Notes under the pieces: generated by a model
The model's input: only the letters and a program-made list of their open reading frames with translations
Told to the model about the DNA's origin: nothing
Database searches by the model: none
Position numbers and translations under genes: made by a program
In this document: positions 21,635-33,194 of the stretch, one piece after another
Numbering within the stretch: the stretch's first letter is position 1
Layout of the letters: the number at the start of each line of letters is the position of its first letter
Origin: Tetragonia tetragonoides
Lineage: Eukaryota; Streptophyta; Magnoliopsida; Caryophyllales; Aizoaceae
Assembly: GCA_038025085.1 (NCBI GenBank)
Contig: CM076148.1
Span: 18,944,001 to 19,008,000 of the forward strand
Direction: 5' to 3'
Length of the DNA stretch: 64,000 bases

Positions 21635-22310
21635 TTATTTTTTTCTGACAAAATATTCTATTGTGTAACCTACAACACAGGGTTTCCTTCGATTGAAAAT
21701 CGAAGGACATTTATTATGTGACCTAAAGCATAGGGTCTCCCTTCGACTGAAAATCGACGGATTCTTATCATTATTATTTCTACCGAGATATTTTATTGTG
21801 TAACCTACAGCACAGAGTTTCCCTTTGACAGATAATCGAAGGAAATTTATTGTATGACCTACAGCACAGGGTCTCTTTTCGACTGAAAATCGAAGGATTC
21901 TTATCATTTATTATTTTATTTCTAAACGAAATATTTTATTGTGTAATCTACAGCATAGGGTTTACCTTCGATTGAAAATCGAAAGACATTTATTGTGTGA
22001 TCTACAACACAAGGTCTTTCTTCGACTGAAAATTGAAGGATTCTTATCATTTATTATTTTATTTCTAACGAAATATTTTATTGTGTAACCTACAGCACAG
22101 TGTTCCCCTTTGACTGATAATCGAAGGATTTTTGTTGTTTGACCTACAACATATGGTCTCCTTTCGACTAAAAATCGAAGGATTTTTATCATTTATTACC
22201 TATCTTATTTCTAATGAATATTTTTATTGTGTGACCTACAGCACATGGTTCCCCTTTGACTGATAATCGAAGAATTTTTTATTGTGTGACCTAAAGCATA
22301 GGGTCAAACT
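21635..22310. repeat. ~75-bp tandem repeats in the 3' UTR of the second Tat element
   Basis: The pattern TATTGTGTAACCTACAGCACAG ... TTCGACTGAAAATCGAAGGA recurs about nine times. Alternate copies are more alike (GGTTTCCC versus GGGTCTC types; every second one followed by TTATCATTTATTATTT), giving a higher-order period of about 150 bp. TTCGATTGAAAATCGAA words are short palindromes. The array stops about 150 bp before the polypurine tract. Confidence 0.9.
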
Positions 22311-22461
22311 CCTGGTCAAATAAACCGGGGTAATTATTACTTTATCCTAAAATGATTGTTTATCTCTAATTGTTTGTCACTTCACTCAGTTTTCCTGTTT
22401 GTTGAATCATGCAGGTATTGGCACAAGAATACTTTGACCTTCGCTCTATTCGAGCTCGACC

Positions 22462-22475
22462 AAAGTAGGGGCTTC
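22462..22475 (+). other. Polypurine tract of the second Tat element
   Basis: AAAGTAGGGGCTTC is followed directly by the LTR start TGTAGACACC. It matches the tract of the other element at 12 or more of 14 positions. Confidence 0.85.
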
Positions 22476-24053
22476 TGTAGACACCAAAAATTGTGTCTAT
22501 GATAGTCCCCCTAGAAACCTAATGATGAAAGGATTGGATTTTGCTCCAACTTGGATTGAGAGAATAATTGCTCTGATGATTAGCCCAGTTCATTTGAATT
22601 AACCAGTGAAAGTCTATTGTAGAGGTGATCCAAACCAGTTGGACTCAATTCATTTGGAGTCCAAAACTGAGAGATAGACCTCTTTAAGCCCAAGGGCCCG
22701 AAAGGGAACCCAAACAAGGAAACTCCGTCAATCCCGCATGGACCCCTTCGGAACAGTCTCCCCCGCTTAGAAAGCATGTCAGGCGCCTATGCAGGCAGGC
22801 TGCTCCAGGTCCAAGCGGCCACGCTTGAGTTCAAGCGGCGGCTGCTAGGACAAACGGCTATGCCGCTAGGCTAAGCGCCTTGACCGCTTGCCTAGCGACT
22901 GAGCCGCTTGCCAAGCAGTTCAACCGCTTTTCCTAGCGGTTCAACCGCTTGGCCTAGCTGCATGGCCACCTGGACCCTTTCTCGCGGGCGGCAAATTTGA
23001 GGCCCATACGATTTTTGTGCCAAGCCCTGGCAGCTCCCCCTCTTCTATATAAACAGACCTTAGGGTTCAGTTGAAGATGTTGGCAGTTAGAGACTAAAAG
23101 TTGGCTCCAAGGTAGGTCATTCACAATATTAAACCCTAACTTCTGATTCTACTTCTTTTTTATGCTAGCCCTAGCACTACAAAATAAACCTTCATACTTC
23201 ATCAAGAGTAAGAGTTCAAGCATTAAACCCAATAAGTTCATTGTGAGCATCCAGGTAATCCAACCTGAGGGTTTTCATTAAATTTTATATTTGCTTGTTA
23301 TCTACTAACGATTTTGGTTTATGTGATATGTACATATATGCATGGCGCGTTTTGCGCAAAAAGGGCTTGTATTAAGCCCAATGAATGAATGAATGAATGA
23401 AGGAAGGAAGGAATGCATGTATTTTATTTCTCTTTATTATAAAGTATGCTTTGTTTGTGAATTAGTGGATGAGTTGTTTTGTTTGTCTTCTAATTTGCAG
23501 GTTTTAGCGTATTTATCGTTTTTTAGCATTAAACGCATGTAAATTTGATTTGTTGTTAAAAGTGGTAACATTAGTAATGTTTCTTCAACCCAATAGTTAA
23601 AACTAGGAATTTGGACAAATAGAACCTTGTTTGGAACCGTAGCATTAATAACTGCATTGAATTGATTAGTAAAGGTCGTTGTCGTTAACGGGCGAGTTGG
23701 GTGCCCAACACCTTCCTAGCTCATACTCACGCCCCGAACTCATTTATGAAGTCAATTTCCCCAATCGGGATTGGGTTGCACATGAATCGAGCTCAACAAA
23801 GCCAATCAAGATAATGGAACAAACTTCTTATCCCCGGCTGAGGAAAGAGGAGTGAAAATTGACGTCTTTTTAGACTATTGACTTCATTCCACGGGTTCCA
23901 AATTTCCTTAAATTTGGTGGCGACTTCGACAATCTTAATCATGTCCCTAGTACAAAAGGATAAATCTTTATGTGCCTTCACACTCGAAAGATTCACAAAC
24001 AATGACGTTTTCTTAGGCTACCCCGTCGGCTCGAGAAATCCCGGTAGTCTACA
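22476..24053 (+). repeat. 3' LTR of the second Tat element
   Basis: It starts TGTAGACACC after the polypurine tract and most likely ends GGTAGTCTACA at 24053, so that TGTAGAC/GTCTACA form matching ends. The TATA box TATATAAA is at 23046-23053, and the GC-rich CCGCTT module lies at about 22785-22975, upstream of it. A short (AATG)n/(AAGG)n tract is at 23383-23414. The right end is not proven because the partner LTR is not in the window; a TGGCGACTTC word at 23921 could be misread as a primer binding site. Confidence 0.75.
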
Positions 24054-24429
24054 ATGGTGTCTTCTCATCATTCACTCCCGTGTCTAGCCTCCTGGTGATG
24101 GCTTGATGGCATCGTTGTAAGTTCCTTCTCTCTCTCTTTCTCCTCATCTTATATATTTTTTGTGTTTTTTTTTTTGTTGGGTTTAGACTAGGCTTTCAAA
24201 TGGTTGAGCCAATTTATTCCTCTTTAATTACTACTAGAGAGCTATAATTGGAAATAATACTTAGTAATGCCAGATAGCTTGTGGTGGGGCGTCAGTTGAT
24301 AATAAGTTATGGCAGATGGTTACCTAAGCCTATGAAAAAGGGTTGTATTTGGATTCCTACTTAGTAATGCTTGTGTCCTTCAAATATTTTTAGTGTGATT
24401 TAACTGTGTGCTTTCATATTACATTCTGT
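24054..24429. other. No recognised gene
   Basis: Flank of the second Tat element with a CT-rich patch (24125-24150) and T-runs. I see no coding sequence. Confidence 0.6.
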
Positions 24430-24437
24430 ATGCTACA

Positions 24438-25426
24438 CAGGCCCGTCTCTAAGCATAGGCCATGAGGGCGACCGCCTAAGGCCCAGTAGCTGTGGGGGCC
24501 CAATGATACAAAAAGAAACATAATATATCTAAGCTAGTACAATAACTTAAAATAAAAATTACTCTGGTTCACTGGTTGAATGTGGGAAGATTAGTGTTGC
24601 AAACACTGACTTGACTTGAGATCAAGGCTTGATGGGCCTCATTTTATTTAATTTTCATGCTCTGTTCTGTTCCTTATCTCGTGAACTGATCTTTCTTGTG
24701 CATGGTATTTTTTTATTTTTTTTTTCTGTCCTTCCTTCTTTTCCAAGCTTTTATTTCTACACTTCCCCCTTAATTCTTTTTAGTTTTCATGGTTCTCATT
24801 TTAAAATCTTTTAAAAAAATTCATTTCACACTCTAACTCTTTTTAGTTATTTTATAAATTAGAAAAAAAAGGGGTAAACATATGTATTATATACACACTA
24901 AATTGAAATCGAAACCATCAACATACACTTATACCAAGTACACTAACTTTAATTTATTTTAGTATGAAGTACGGGTAGTTTTTTTGATCGACCGTAAATA
25001 GTAATTAATATTCGGAATAATCATCCAAAATGTATTTTAACTAGGAAAAAATTGTGAAAGAAAGAATAAATATATAGGAAATTATGTAAATTTTGTAGGA
25101 AGCAGGCTTTGAGGTCGAATAACTAGTAAATTGTTATTCTAATTAAACAACATTTTTACGTATATAAATTGTATTGCATACCATTTTTATTCTGATTTTA
25201 ATACCAACAACACCTATCTTTATAAGTGAGCCGCATGATTATTTTTTTTCTTTCGTGTGTGTATGTGGGGGTATTTATGAGATGTTCTCTAACTTTTTAA
25301 AAATTTCTTGTAGTTGCAAGCTGGGTTGAAAACCAAACGCAACTGTTTTCCTCTTCTTCTTTTTTTGCATAAGGGCCCTAATTCTTATTTCGCCCTAGGG
25401 CCCCTAAAACGTTTGGGACGACGCTG
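24438..25426. mobile_element. Non-autonomous hAT-type DNA transposon
   Basis: The ends are imperfect inverted repeats, CAGGCCCGTCTCTAAGC on the left and CAGCGTCGTCCCAAACG on the right (reverse complement). They are flanked by 8-bp direct repeats ATGCTACA (24430-24437) and ATGCTATA (25427-25434) with one mismatch. CAG termini and 8-bp duplications fit hAT. The 989-bp interior is AT-rich, has no transposase frame, and has GGGCCC-rich subterminal stretches (GAGGGCGACCGCCTAAGGCCC and AGGGGCCCTAGGGCG). Confidence 0.85.
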
Positions 25427-25434
25427 ATGCTATA

Positions 25435-27024
25435 GTTAAGTCGATGAGTTTGATCCCATTGTTTGTTTAAACTTCTCGTAATCTTTTTCTGCTACTGTTT
25501 TTAGGAGTCTACCTTTTGAGAAGTCACCGTAAACACAAAGGCTAAAACTTAAGTTGTTCAAACATGTGCAGCTTGTGCAGCAGGTAATGTATAGCATACT
25601 ATTCCTTGAATATTTGATTTTGATTGAGATGTGAATGGAAAAGATTTAATTTGATTTGATTTAGTTTGATGTCAACTTTAATTGTACTGGAGTTGAAATC
25701 TGATCTGCAACGATTTTGTTCGTCAACAAACTACTTTAACTTAGCTCTCACTTTAAATGCCAATGCAAGCACCCAAGGAAGCTAATTAAGTCTTTTTTCC
25801 GTGGTTTGTTTTGAAGTCTTCTTACTTACTTTCTGGGCTATTTGTGCTCCCAATGTTATCCACCGTTTTCAGCATGTCCTTAACGTTCAAATGAGCTTAT
25901 ATGACAAGTAACTAAAGCTCAACAACTGATTAATATGCAATTAACCGAACCTGATTTTGAGTTCTTACAATGATAAAATTGACAACTTACATTCTGTTTT
26001 GAGGTCTGAATTCAGACCTCTCGTTGGGTGTCTAATTCTGACTTACACATGTTTGAATGATGAAAACACATAGAAAAACAAGTGTACTATAAATTTTACC
26101 CCAAGTCATAGTCCTCTCTTCATAAACAGGTGTAGGTACCAATAAATCCAAATAACATGAGTTTGTTTGCCTACAACTGCTGAGTTCCACAACATGCTTT
26201 GTTTTATGCTTAAACCCATAGAGGATAGGTAGGCAAGTACATCAATATCATGCTTCAATGTTTTAACCCATGGAGGCTTGGTTTGCATGCTTTTCTATGT
26301 ACTCTGAAGCATTGATGGTTACTTAAAATTAAGGGCATTTATATGTACATGTAACTTCGGCTCTGCTTAGTTACTTGTGAATGCTCTAATAGCTCTGATG
26401 CCAGATTATAAAAAAAATTTTTTGGACTCAAGCGACTGTCATTGTTCACATGCATAGTGCATCTTATTCAAGACACGTTTATTCATGAAAATTTCTGCAA
26501 ATTTTTGGCGTAAATTGATGTTTGCAAGTTTTCATACCCACGTCCATATATTCAGCATTCAACCTAGTTAAGTGTGTAATGTATACATTCATTTTGACGT
26601 GCTCTATTCATGTTTGTAAACTGTGTTTTGTTTGGATTATACAGGATCACGCAAATGCATCAAGGAGATAGAGATGACGTGGGAATTCTAGCTAGCATTA
26701 CGAGACTTAAGACTTGCTTGAGTGTTCGATGATGAAAATGAAGACTAGGGGCACATTTTGTCTAGTAATAACTTCTATAGAGATATTTTATAGTGATATA
26801 CTGTGAGAACAATCATATTTACAACCATAGTCTTTTTTTTTAGACGTAATCACTAAACCCTTGTAGTTGACTATTTGTTTTCCATATATGTAAATATACA
26901 TACTTCGAAAGGTACATGAGTTAGATTAATATTTATAGATAATATTTTTTATATGCAATGTACTTGTTGATTAGGATAATTGTTAGAAGGGTTTGTCATT
27001 CTACTAGGTGTGAAAACAAAATCC
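25435..27024. other. No recognised gene
   Basis: AT-rich sequence without a convincing coding region or boundary of a mobile element. A few intron-like borders can be imagined (for example ACAG at about 26640) but no protein family is visible. Confidence 0.5.
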
Positions 27025-27196
27025 CACTAAAATTTGTACTTAAATTTTGCCACACTTTTGAGTGAGGTGAACATATTTCCTCTCATATTTTGTCGCGTTT
27101 TTTAGCGTGGTAAATCATTTTCCGCCAACAATAGTATATGGAATACGTACAAAACTGTGACACATAAAAGCGTGGAGATCGAAAATAAAACCAACC

Positions 27197-29107
27197 TGTA
27201 ACACCCCCGAATTCACAACGATTTCCCGGGAACTATCTACGTCATTATACATGACTCGACACCAATGAACTGTCATAAACCCAAGGGTAGTTACTGCAAC
27301 ATTTATCACTAAGGACTTAAGGAGTAAATGCTAAGCAGAAAGAAAGTCTAGGCATCAAAGGAGCTTACTAAGGAAACTTAAACAATCTAAAATAGTTAAT
27401 ACCAGAGTTGTCTATATAGTGAGCTAAAACCATTAAACCAATTCATTACAACTTGTCTTCGAAGGCTCAAACCAGAAAATCCCAACTATCTAAACTGAAC
27501 ACAAAGGGTTCTAAAATCTGATGCTAACTCTAACTTCCAAGCTGTACGTTCTCAGTCGACTAAACCTGCACTTTGGTTTCCATGACGGAAACAAAATATA
27601 GAAGAAAAGAAAAGAAACAAATGAGAAACAAAAATCAGATAAACTGAATAAACGTCATCCGTACCCAGTAAAAACATTTCGCAAACCTTACCTAAGATTT
27701 TAAAAGAATCATTGAAATTCATTTGCATACGCACATAAGCATATAATCAAGCATACGCATAACGACATTCTTTTATATGCAAGTCTTGTATAGTGATCAT
27801 ACAAAATACGACATAGACAATCTGTCTTGATTAGAGAGATGTAAGAGAGAGATAGAACATCGGTTACCCATACTGTTCATCGAAGATACAATCATGCCAT
27901 GGACTTAATGACTCTAATGTGCACACTACCTCTAGTATAATAAAAGAGTCTAGAGGACTTAATAAATGGGGAATGATACGTCCTAGACACACTGTGAGGT
28001 GTCCATAAGTAACTTGGGAATCACGCATCCCTTGAATTACACCATTAGTTGTAATCCCAATTGCTCGACTACTGCTAGGGATCCATTAGCAGTCTTACTC
28101 TCATTTAATTCAATTCACGTAAATTACATTGGTTGACATAGTAGTACCACGAGATCACGATTTACTAATTTATTTCATGCTCTTGACAATGAATAGTAAA
28201 TAAAGACGATAATGATAATTCAGAACGATGAGAATTAAACATTCTTTAATTCAACGACGATAATTTAACAAAGATGACATGCAATGTCTAGCACAATTTC
28301 AACAGCACTTCGGCAGGGTAATATGATATTCAAAAATCACATTACATTCAAATACATCCAACGATAAATATATAGGTGCTTACTAGCACTCAATATACCC
28401 ATACCAACTAGCAAGTATTAAATAGCATAATAATACTAATAATTTACCATTCAACAATTGTCCAATAATCATCATATGGACTAATTTAATTCTCAAAACA
28501 TGATAATATCGACATGCTAATCATAAAAAAATATTTACAGCAGTGAATCATGCTTAATAACTTCATAATAACGACGATATAATTTAATCATACTTTGCAT
28601 ATTAAATTCACCACAATTTCCCAATTAGCACATAACACATTAAAATAGTTTTGATGGGGCTTTGGAAGAAGGTAGGAATGAGCACTTACCACTACAAACA
28701 CTTCCAAACATAAAGTAAGCTCCAACAACTGAAGATAAACACGCTTGCTCATTAGGTCCTAATTAAAAACAATTACAGAATCAGTATTAATTCAATAAGA
28801 AAATCCAAACAATAAATAAATATTAATCTGATATTTTTATTAAATTTTGTTGATTTATTTCAACCAATATAAGCTTTAATAAATCCGAATTTTGATTCCG
28901 AATGAGTGCAGAAAAATAAAATATTAAATGAAAATCTGCAGAAAATCGAAATAATAATTACGAAAATATAAAAATGAAACCCTAACTTCAAAACTAAGTC
29001 TAGGTGACAGTTACCCATGCATGGGGCCCATGACCTGACCCATCACCACCACCCACTGGCCACCATGGCCGATGGTGGTGGTCGCCGGAGCGCCGGTGAG
29101 GCGAGGC

Positions 29108-29185
<78 letters not shown>

Positions 29186-29874
29186 AGAAGAAGAGAGAGT
29201 GTGCAAGGGGGAGGGGAACATGTCGGTCACCTCCTGCGACCACCCATGCGATGGCCTGATGGCGCCATGGTGGCTCACGGTGGCGCGACAACAGCAGGGG
29301 ATAGAGAAAGAGAAAACGCGAAAGAGAAAGAGAAGAAGAAAGAGAAAGAAAGAGAAATAGAGAGAGGGGGACGACGGCTTACCGCCGGTGGGGGAAGGCC
29401 TGCTGGTGGCCGGCAATGGCAGGGAGAGGAGTGAGAGAGAGAACCGGTGGAGAGGGAAGAGAAGGAGAGAGAGATCGTGAGTGAGGGAGAAGAAGAGAGA
29501 GAAAGAGGGTGAGGGTTTGATCAGTTGTGAAAACTGATTACTTACCCCATCTTTTTCCTTATATAGGCCCTCAGTCAACCCAAGTCAAATACTAGTAGGT
29601 TTAGGAATTTATTTAATAATTTTCTGATTTAAATTGCTAATTAAAACTAATTAAAACAATATGAATAATTCTTATTCATATATAAAATATTTTAATTAAA
29701 CTCCCCAAATTTGATAAATACAATTTACAAAAGTCCCATAATAATAATTAATATTATTATGGCTTTAATTGAATAAATCCAATCCTTAAATGTAAATACG
29801 ATTTAATCTCCGAAACTATTTATAAATCATTTATAATTCAATATAATAATTATAGAAAATATTGGGGTATCACA
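27197..29874 (-). mobile_element. Solo LTR, ~2.7 kb, Ty3/gypsy-type
   Basis: It runs from TGTAACACCCC to GGGGTATCACA and is flanked by perfect 5-bp repeats CAACC (27192-27196 and 29875-29879). There is no internal domain. On the minus strand GGGCCTATATAAGG (about 29557-29570) is a TATA box followed by a CT-rich leader, so the LTR is transcribed leftward and its 5' end is TGTGATACCCC. Long LTRs with these ends are typical of Tekay/Del-like chromoviruses; that assignment is tentative. Loss of the internal part by LTR-LTR recombination is the usual origin. Confidence 0.88.
29109..29182. repeat. (AG)n microsatellite inside the solo LTR
   Basis: About 36 uninterrupted AG units. More purine-rich GAGAGA stretches follow up to 29515 in the LTR leader. 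Confidence 0.97.
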
Positions 29875-30057
29875 CAACCACAAAAAAATCATGAAAATTA
29901 TATGACGTTAAGAAGCGTGGCTAAATTGAAGCGTGGTAAATTATTCACATTGATTTTAGTCACACTTTTGAAAGCGTGGTAAAAATAAATTCCTACGCTT
30001 TAAAGCGTGGCAAACCCATGGTTTTTAGCGTAGTTAAATAGCATTTTTGTTGTAGTG

Positions 30058-32335
30058 TTTCACTGATATGCTTGGCAAGCCAGTTGCTAGGACACATATT
30101 GAAGAAGGGTTATTAGCAGTGGCCCAGTTCCCAATACTTTTCATCAATTGAAGCTCATTGCTCCTTTCAAAGAGGAGGAGATCGAAAAAGCTTTCTTCTC
30201 TATCCCCAACATGAAAAGCCATGGGCCTGATGGGTATAGTGGAGGTTTTTTCAAGGCAACTTGGAGCATAATAGGGGATGACATCATAACTGCTACCCAG
30301 GATTTCTTCAAAACTGGGAAGTTACTGAAAAGTATCAACTCCATTGCAATTGCTTTGGTCCAAAAAATTGAAATACTTGTAATGCTACAGATTTCATGCC
30401 AATAGCATGTTGCAATGTGTTTTATAAGGGTATTTCTAAACATTTGTGCACCAGATTGAAAGGGATTTCACCAATGATTGTGAATGATAACCAAGGTGCA
30501 TTTGTTGCTGGAAGATCAATATCTCACAATGTGTTGATCAGTCAGGACATCATCAGACTTTATGGTAGGAAAGGCACCTCTCAAAGGTGTTTGATGAAAA
30601 ATGACCTAAGAAAAGCCTATGATACTGTCAGTTGGAGATTCATGATGGAAGTTCTAGTAGAGTTTGGGTTTCCAAGTAAATTCTGCACTTGGATTCAAAC
30701 CTGTATGTTGTCTACCAGTTTCTCAGTGGTCATCGATGGGGAATTATGTGGCTATTTCAAACAGGTAGGAGGGGTTTGACTTTTGAAACAAGGAGATCAC
30801 ATCTCTCCCTTGCTCTTTGTCTTAGATATGGAGTATCTTACTAGGAAGATTCAGAAAGAAGGTGCAGCAACTTCCTTCAAGTTTCATCCTCAGTGTAGAG
30901 CATCGAAGCTGGCTGGTTTGTGCTTTGCAGATGACCTGCTATTGTTCTGCAGGGGTGATATAGAATCTGTAACCATTTTGCATGAGTGTCTGGGGCATTT
31001 TGCTGGGACTTCAGGTCTATGTGTGAACTCTCTGAAGTCCTGTATGTATATTGCTGGGATCAAAAAAGAAATGAGGAGAAGATAATCAATTTGACTGGTT
31101 TTGTGAAGGGTGCTTTTCCTATGAAATACCTAGGGTTTCCATTATCACCTACAAAATGGAAGAAAAGTGTGCCCGTTTTTGTTGGATAAAATTGATGCTA
31201 GAATCAAATGTTGGACTAGTAGACATCTCTCCTATGCGGGGAGGTGCTAATTGGTCAATTCAGTACTCTTTTCCTTGCAGGTATACTGGGCATCCATGTT
31301 TATGCTACCACATCATATTGTGAATAGAGTTGAGCAAATTTGCAGAAAGTTTCTTTGGGTCAGGATGAGAAGAAGACAACATTGCTTGCTTGGGAACAAG
31401 TCTGCAAAACAAAAGCTGCAGAAGGCCCGAACATTGCAAGTTGTAAAGATTGGAACACAACTGGTATAGGCAAGCACATCTGGGGTGTGGCTTCTAAACA
31501 AGACAATATCTGGGTTATGTGGGTGCATTCCATATATATGAAACAACAGCAGTTTTGGGAGTACAATGCCAAAGGTGGCAATAGTTGGTATTGACAGAAA
31601 ATCAATAAGCTCAAGTGGAAGTTCAAGGCTGGTTATACCCAGGATGCAATCTGGGGGCAACATAAAATAGGGATATTTACAATTGGCAGTGGCTATAAGA
31701 GATTGAGAGGCACAGATGCAAAGATGCCAGCAGCTAGGGAGATATGGTGCGAAACTACATCCCCTAAACATGCCTTCATATTGTGTTTAGCAATTCTAAA
31801 TAGATTGCTAACTAAAGATAGGTTGGTCAGATTCCAGATTCAGGGGGTGGATCCTACTTGTTGCCTCTGCAACAACTGCTGATGAAAGCAGTGCACATCT
31901 ATTCTGGCTATGCTCATTCACTCAAGAGATTCTGAAGTTAGTATTTGACTAGTTGGGGATCAGAAGCCATCATATTGACCTGTAGGGAATGCTAAAGTGG
32001 ATAAACAGAGCTGCTTCGCCACAGGTTAAGAAGCATGCAGTCTATGCTACAGTAGCAGTAGTGATATACAATGTGTGGATGGAGAGGAACAGGAGGCTGC
32101 GTTAGCAAGTAAAGATAACTCCCTTGAAGATTTTAGAGTTGATTAAATTTAGCATTTGTAATAGAATTCAATTTGTTTTTGCAAGTAAGAAAACTGTGAT
32201 AGTGCGTAGGTTCATTGGACAATTATTAGCTTGAACTTTTCTTAGATTTCTCTAGTTGATGAATACTAAGGAAAGAGCTGTAAGGTTGTAATGGTTGCTA
32301 TTGATGATAATAATCTACTTAATTTGTTACCAAAA
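30058..32335 (+). pseudogene. L1-type LINE remnant (reverse transcriptase ORF2, decayed)
   Basis: Fragments in several frames spell a non-LTR reverse transcriptase. The part near 30150-30370 reads MKSHGPDGYSGGFFKATW, 30480-30680 reads DNQGAFVAGRSISHNVLISQ and LRKAYDTVSWRFM, and 30890-30950 has GLCFADDLLLFCRGD with the FADD active site. Downstream, RIKCWTSRHLSYAGR and FLW-type sequence match the usual region after RT. Stops and frameshifts occur near 30145, 30370, 30778, 31085 and later. The 5' part (endonuclease) is absent. The 3' end is near a short A-run at about 32330. It directly abuts the CACTA-like end at 30057. Confidence 0.85.
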
Positions 32336-32572
32336 AATATATATTTGGACAAAGATCTATGGTTGTGTTGTGTGAAGAATTTTGAATCTGTTGAGCCCTT
32401 TTAGGCCATCAATTTTTAGACTAAAATTTAGGCCATCAATTTGAGTTCATCAAGAACAACAATATTACAAAATGATATATTTGTTACAAATACGAAATTT
32501 AAAATTCTTATTAGCAGATGAGGAAAATGTTAGATTATTTAACAATTTAAAAAGAGGCGAGGATGATGACTC

Positions 32573-32829
32573 GATTGTAGTTTTCTTCGATTCCACGACC
32601 TTACCCCACAATGACAAGAATGAAACCTTACAATAACATTATTCCCCTCCCTTCAACGGATTATAAAGGAGGGCTCCCGTCAACCACCATGTCTCGACAT
32701 CTTCGATTTTAGTTTTCCCCGATTCCACGGCCTTATCCCAGTAAAACAAGATCGAAGCCTTACAATAACATTATCCCCCTCCTCTCAACGGGCAATAAAA
32801 AAGAGCTCACGTCCACTACCACACTTCGA
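32573..32829. repeat. Two-copy tandem duplication (~131 bp)
   Basis: The segments 32573-32700 and 32704-32829 share TAGTTTTC..CGATTCCACG, CTTACAATAACATTAT and CTCACGTC/CTCCCGTC blocks in the same order, with many substitutions. No coding potential is seen. The remaining stretch 32336-33190 is the presumed promoter and 5' UTR of the TIM44 gene, with a CT repeat at 33083-33105. Confidence 0.75.
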
Positions 32830-33194
32830 TAATTTATTGACTACAATTAAGAGTAACCAATTTAGCTACCCTTCCTAGTTTTTCAATTTTCAATGAAATT
32901 GTAGGTTCCCCACCCAAAAAAAAACCAACTTGAAAATAAAACACCTAAGTGTCATAGAGGAGTTGGAGAATGGAGACTATGGAGAGAGAATTGAGTGAAA
33001 AAAGAAAAACAAAAGAAAAAAGAAAAAACAGCCCTTGTTCGTTCCCCCTCCTGAAAGTAACAGTGAGGCCGGGTTTAGGGCTTCTCTCTCTCTCTGTCTC
33101 TCACCTTCAAACGTGCTGGTGTTCAACCAGTGCCAAAATCTTAAACTAAACCATCCACACAACAACATAAGCTTGAAAAACAAGCTTCTCAGAT

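Larger units (their letters stand above)
19413..24053 (+). mobile_element. 3' part of a second Tat-lineage retrotransposon (plus strand)
   Basis: Order in element orientation is a truncated antisense PMD gene (19566-20942), the GC-rich module, the ~75-bp tandem repeats, the polypurine tract (22462-22475) and the LTR (22476-24053). No gag-pol is left in the window. The polypurine tract and the 60 bp before it are homologous to those of the minus-strand element, so both belong to one family. Its 5' part is either lost or lies left of the window, beyond the tandem array. Confidence 0.75.
27025..30057. mobile_element. CACTA-like element remnant, split by a solo LTR
   Basis: The right end is TGTTGTAGTG (CACTACAACA on the other strand) at 30057, preceded by at least five AGCGTGG(T/C)(A/T)AA words between 29910 and 30030. 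CACTA ends with clustered subterminal repeats look like this. Related words (TTAGCGTGGTAAATC, 27100 area; AAAGCGTGGAG) occur left of the solo LTR, showing that the element continues there. A possible left CACTA at 27025 has no matching 3-bp duplication, so the left end is unsure. No transposase is present. Confidence 0.6.

Noticed and set aside
23915..23935. GGTGGCGACTTCGAC as a primer binding site ending the LTR at about 23920
   Set aside because: An LTR end at 24053 gives matching TGTAGAC/GTCTACA termini and no gag follows, so the word is more likely inside the LTR. It remains an alternative boundary.
27025..27029. CACTA at 27025 as the certain left end of the CACTA-like element
   Set aside because: It lacks a 3-bp duplication matching the right flank, and the following bases do not mirror the right end well. 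It is kept only as a possible boundary.
29000..29578. Long open frames with Arg-Glu or Ser-Leu repeats
   Set aside because: They are translations of the (AG)n tract and purine-rich leader of the solo LTR on both strands.
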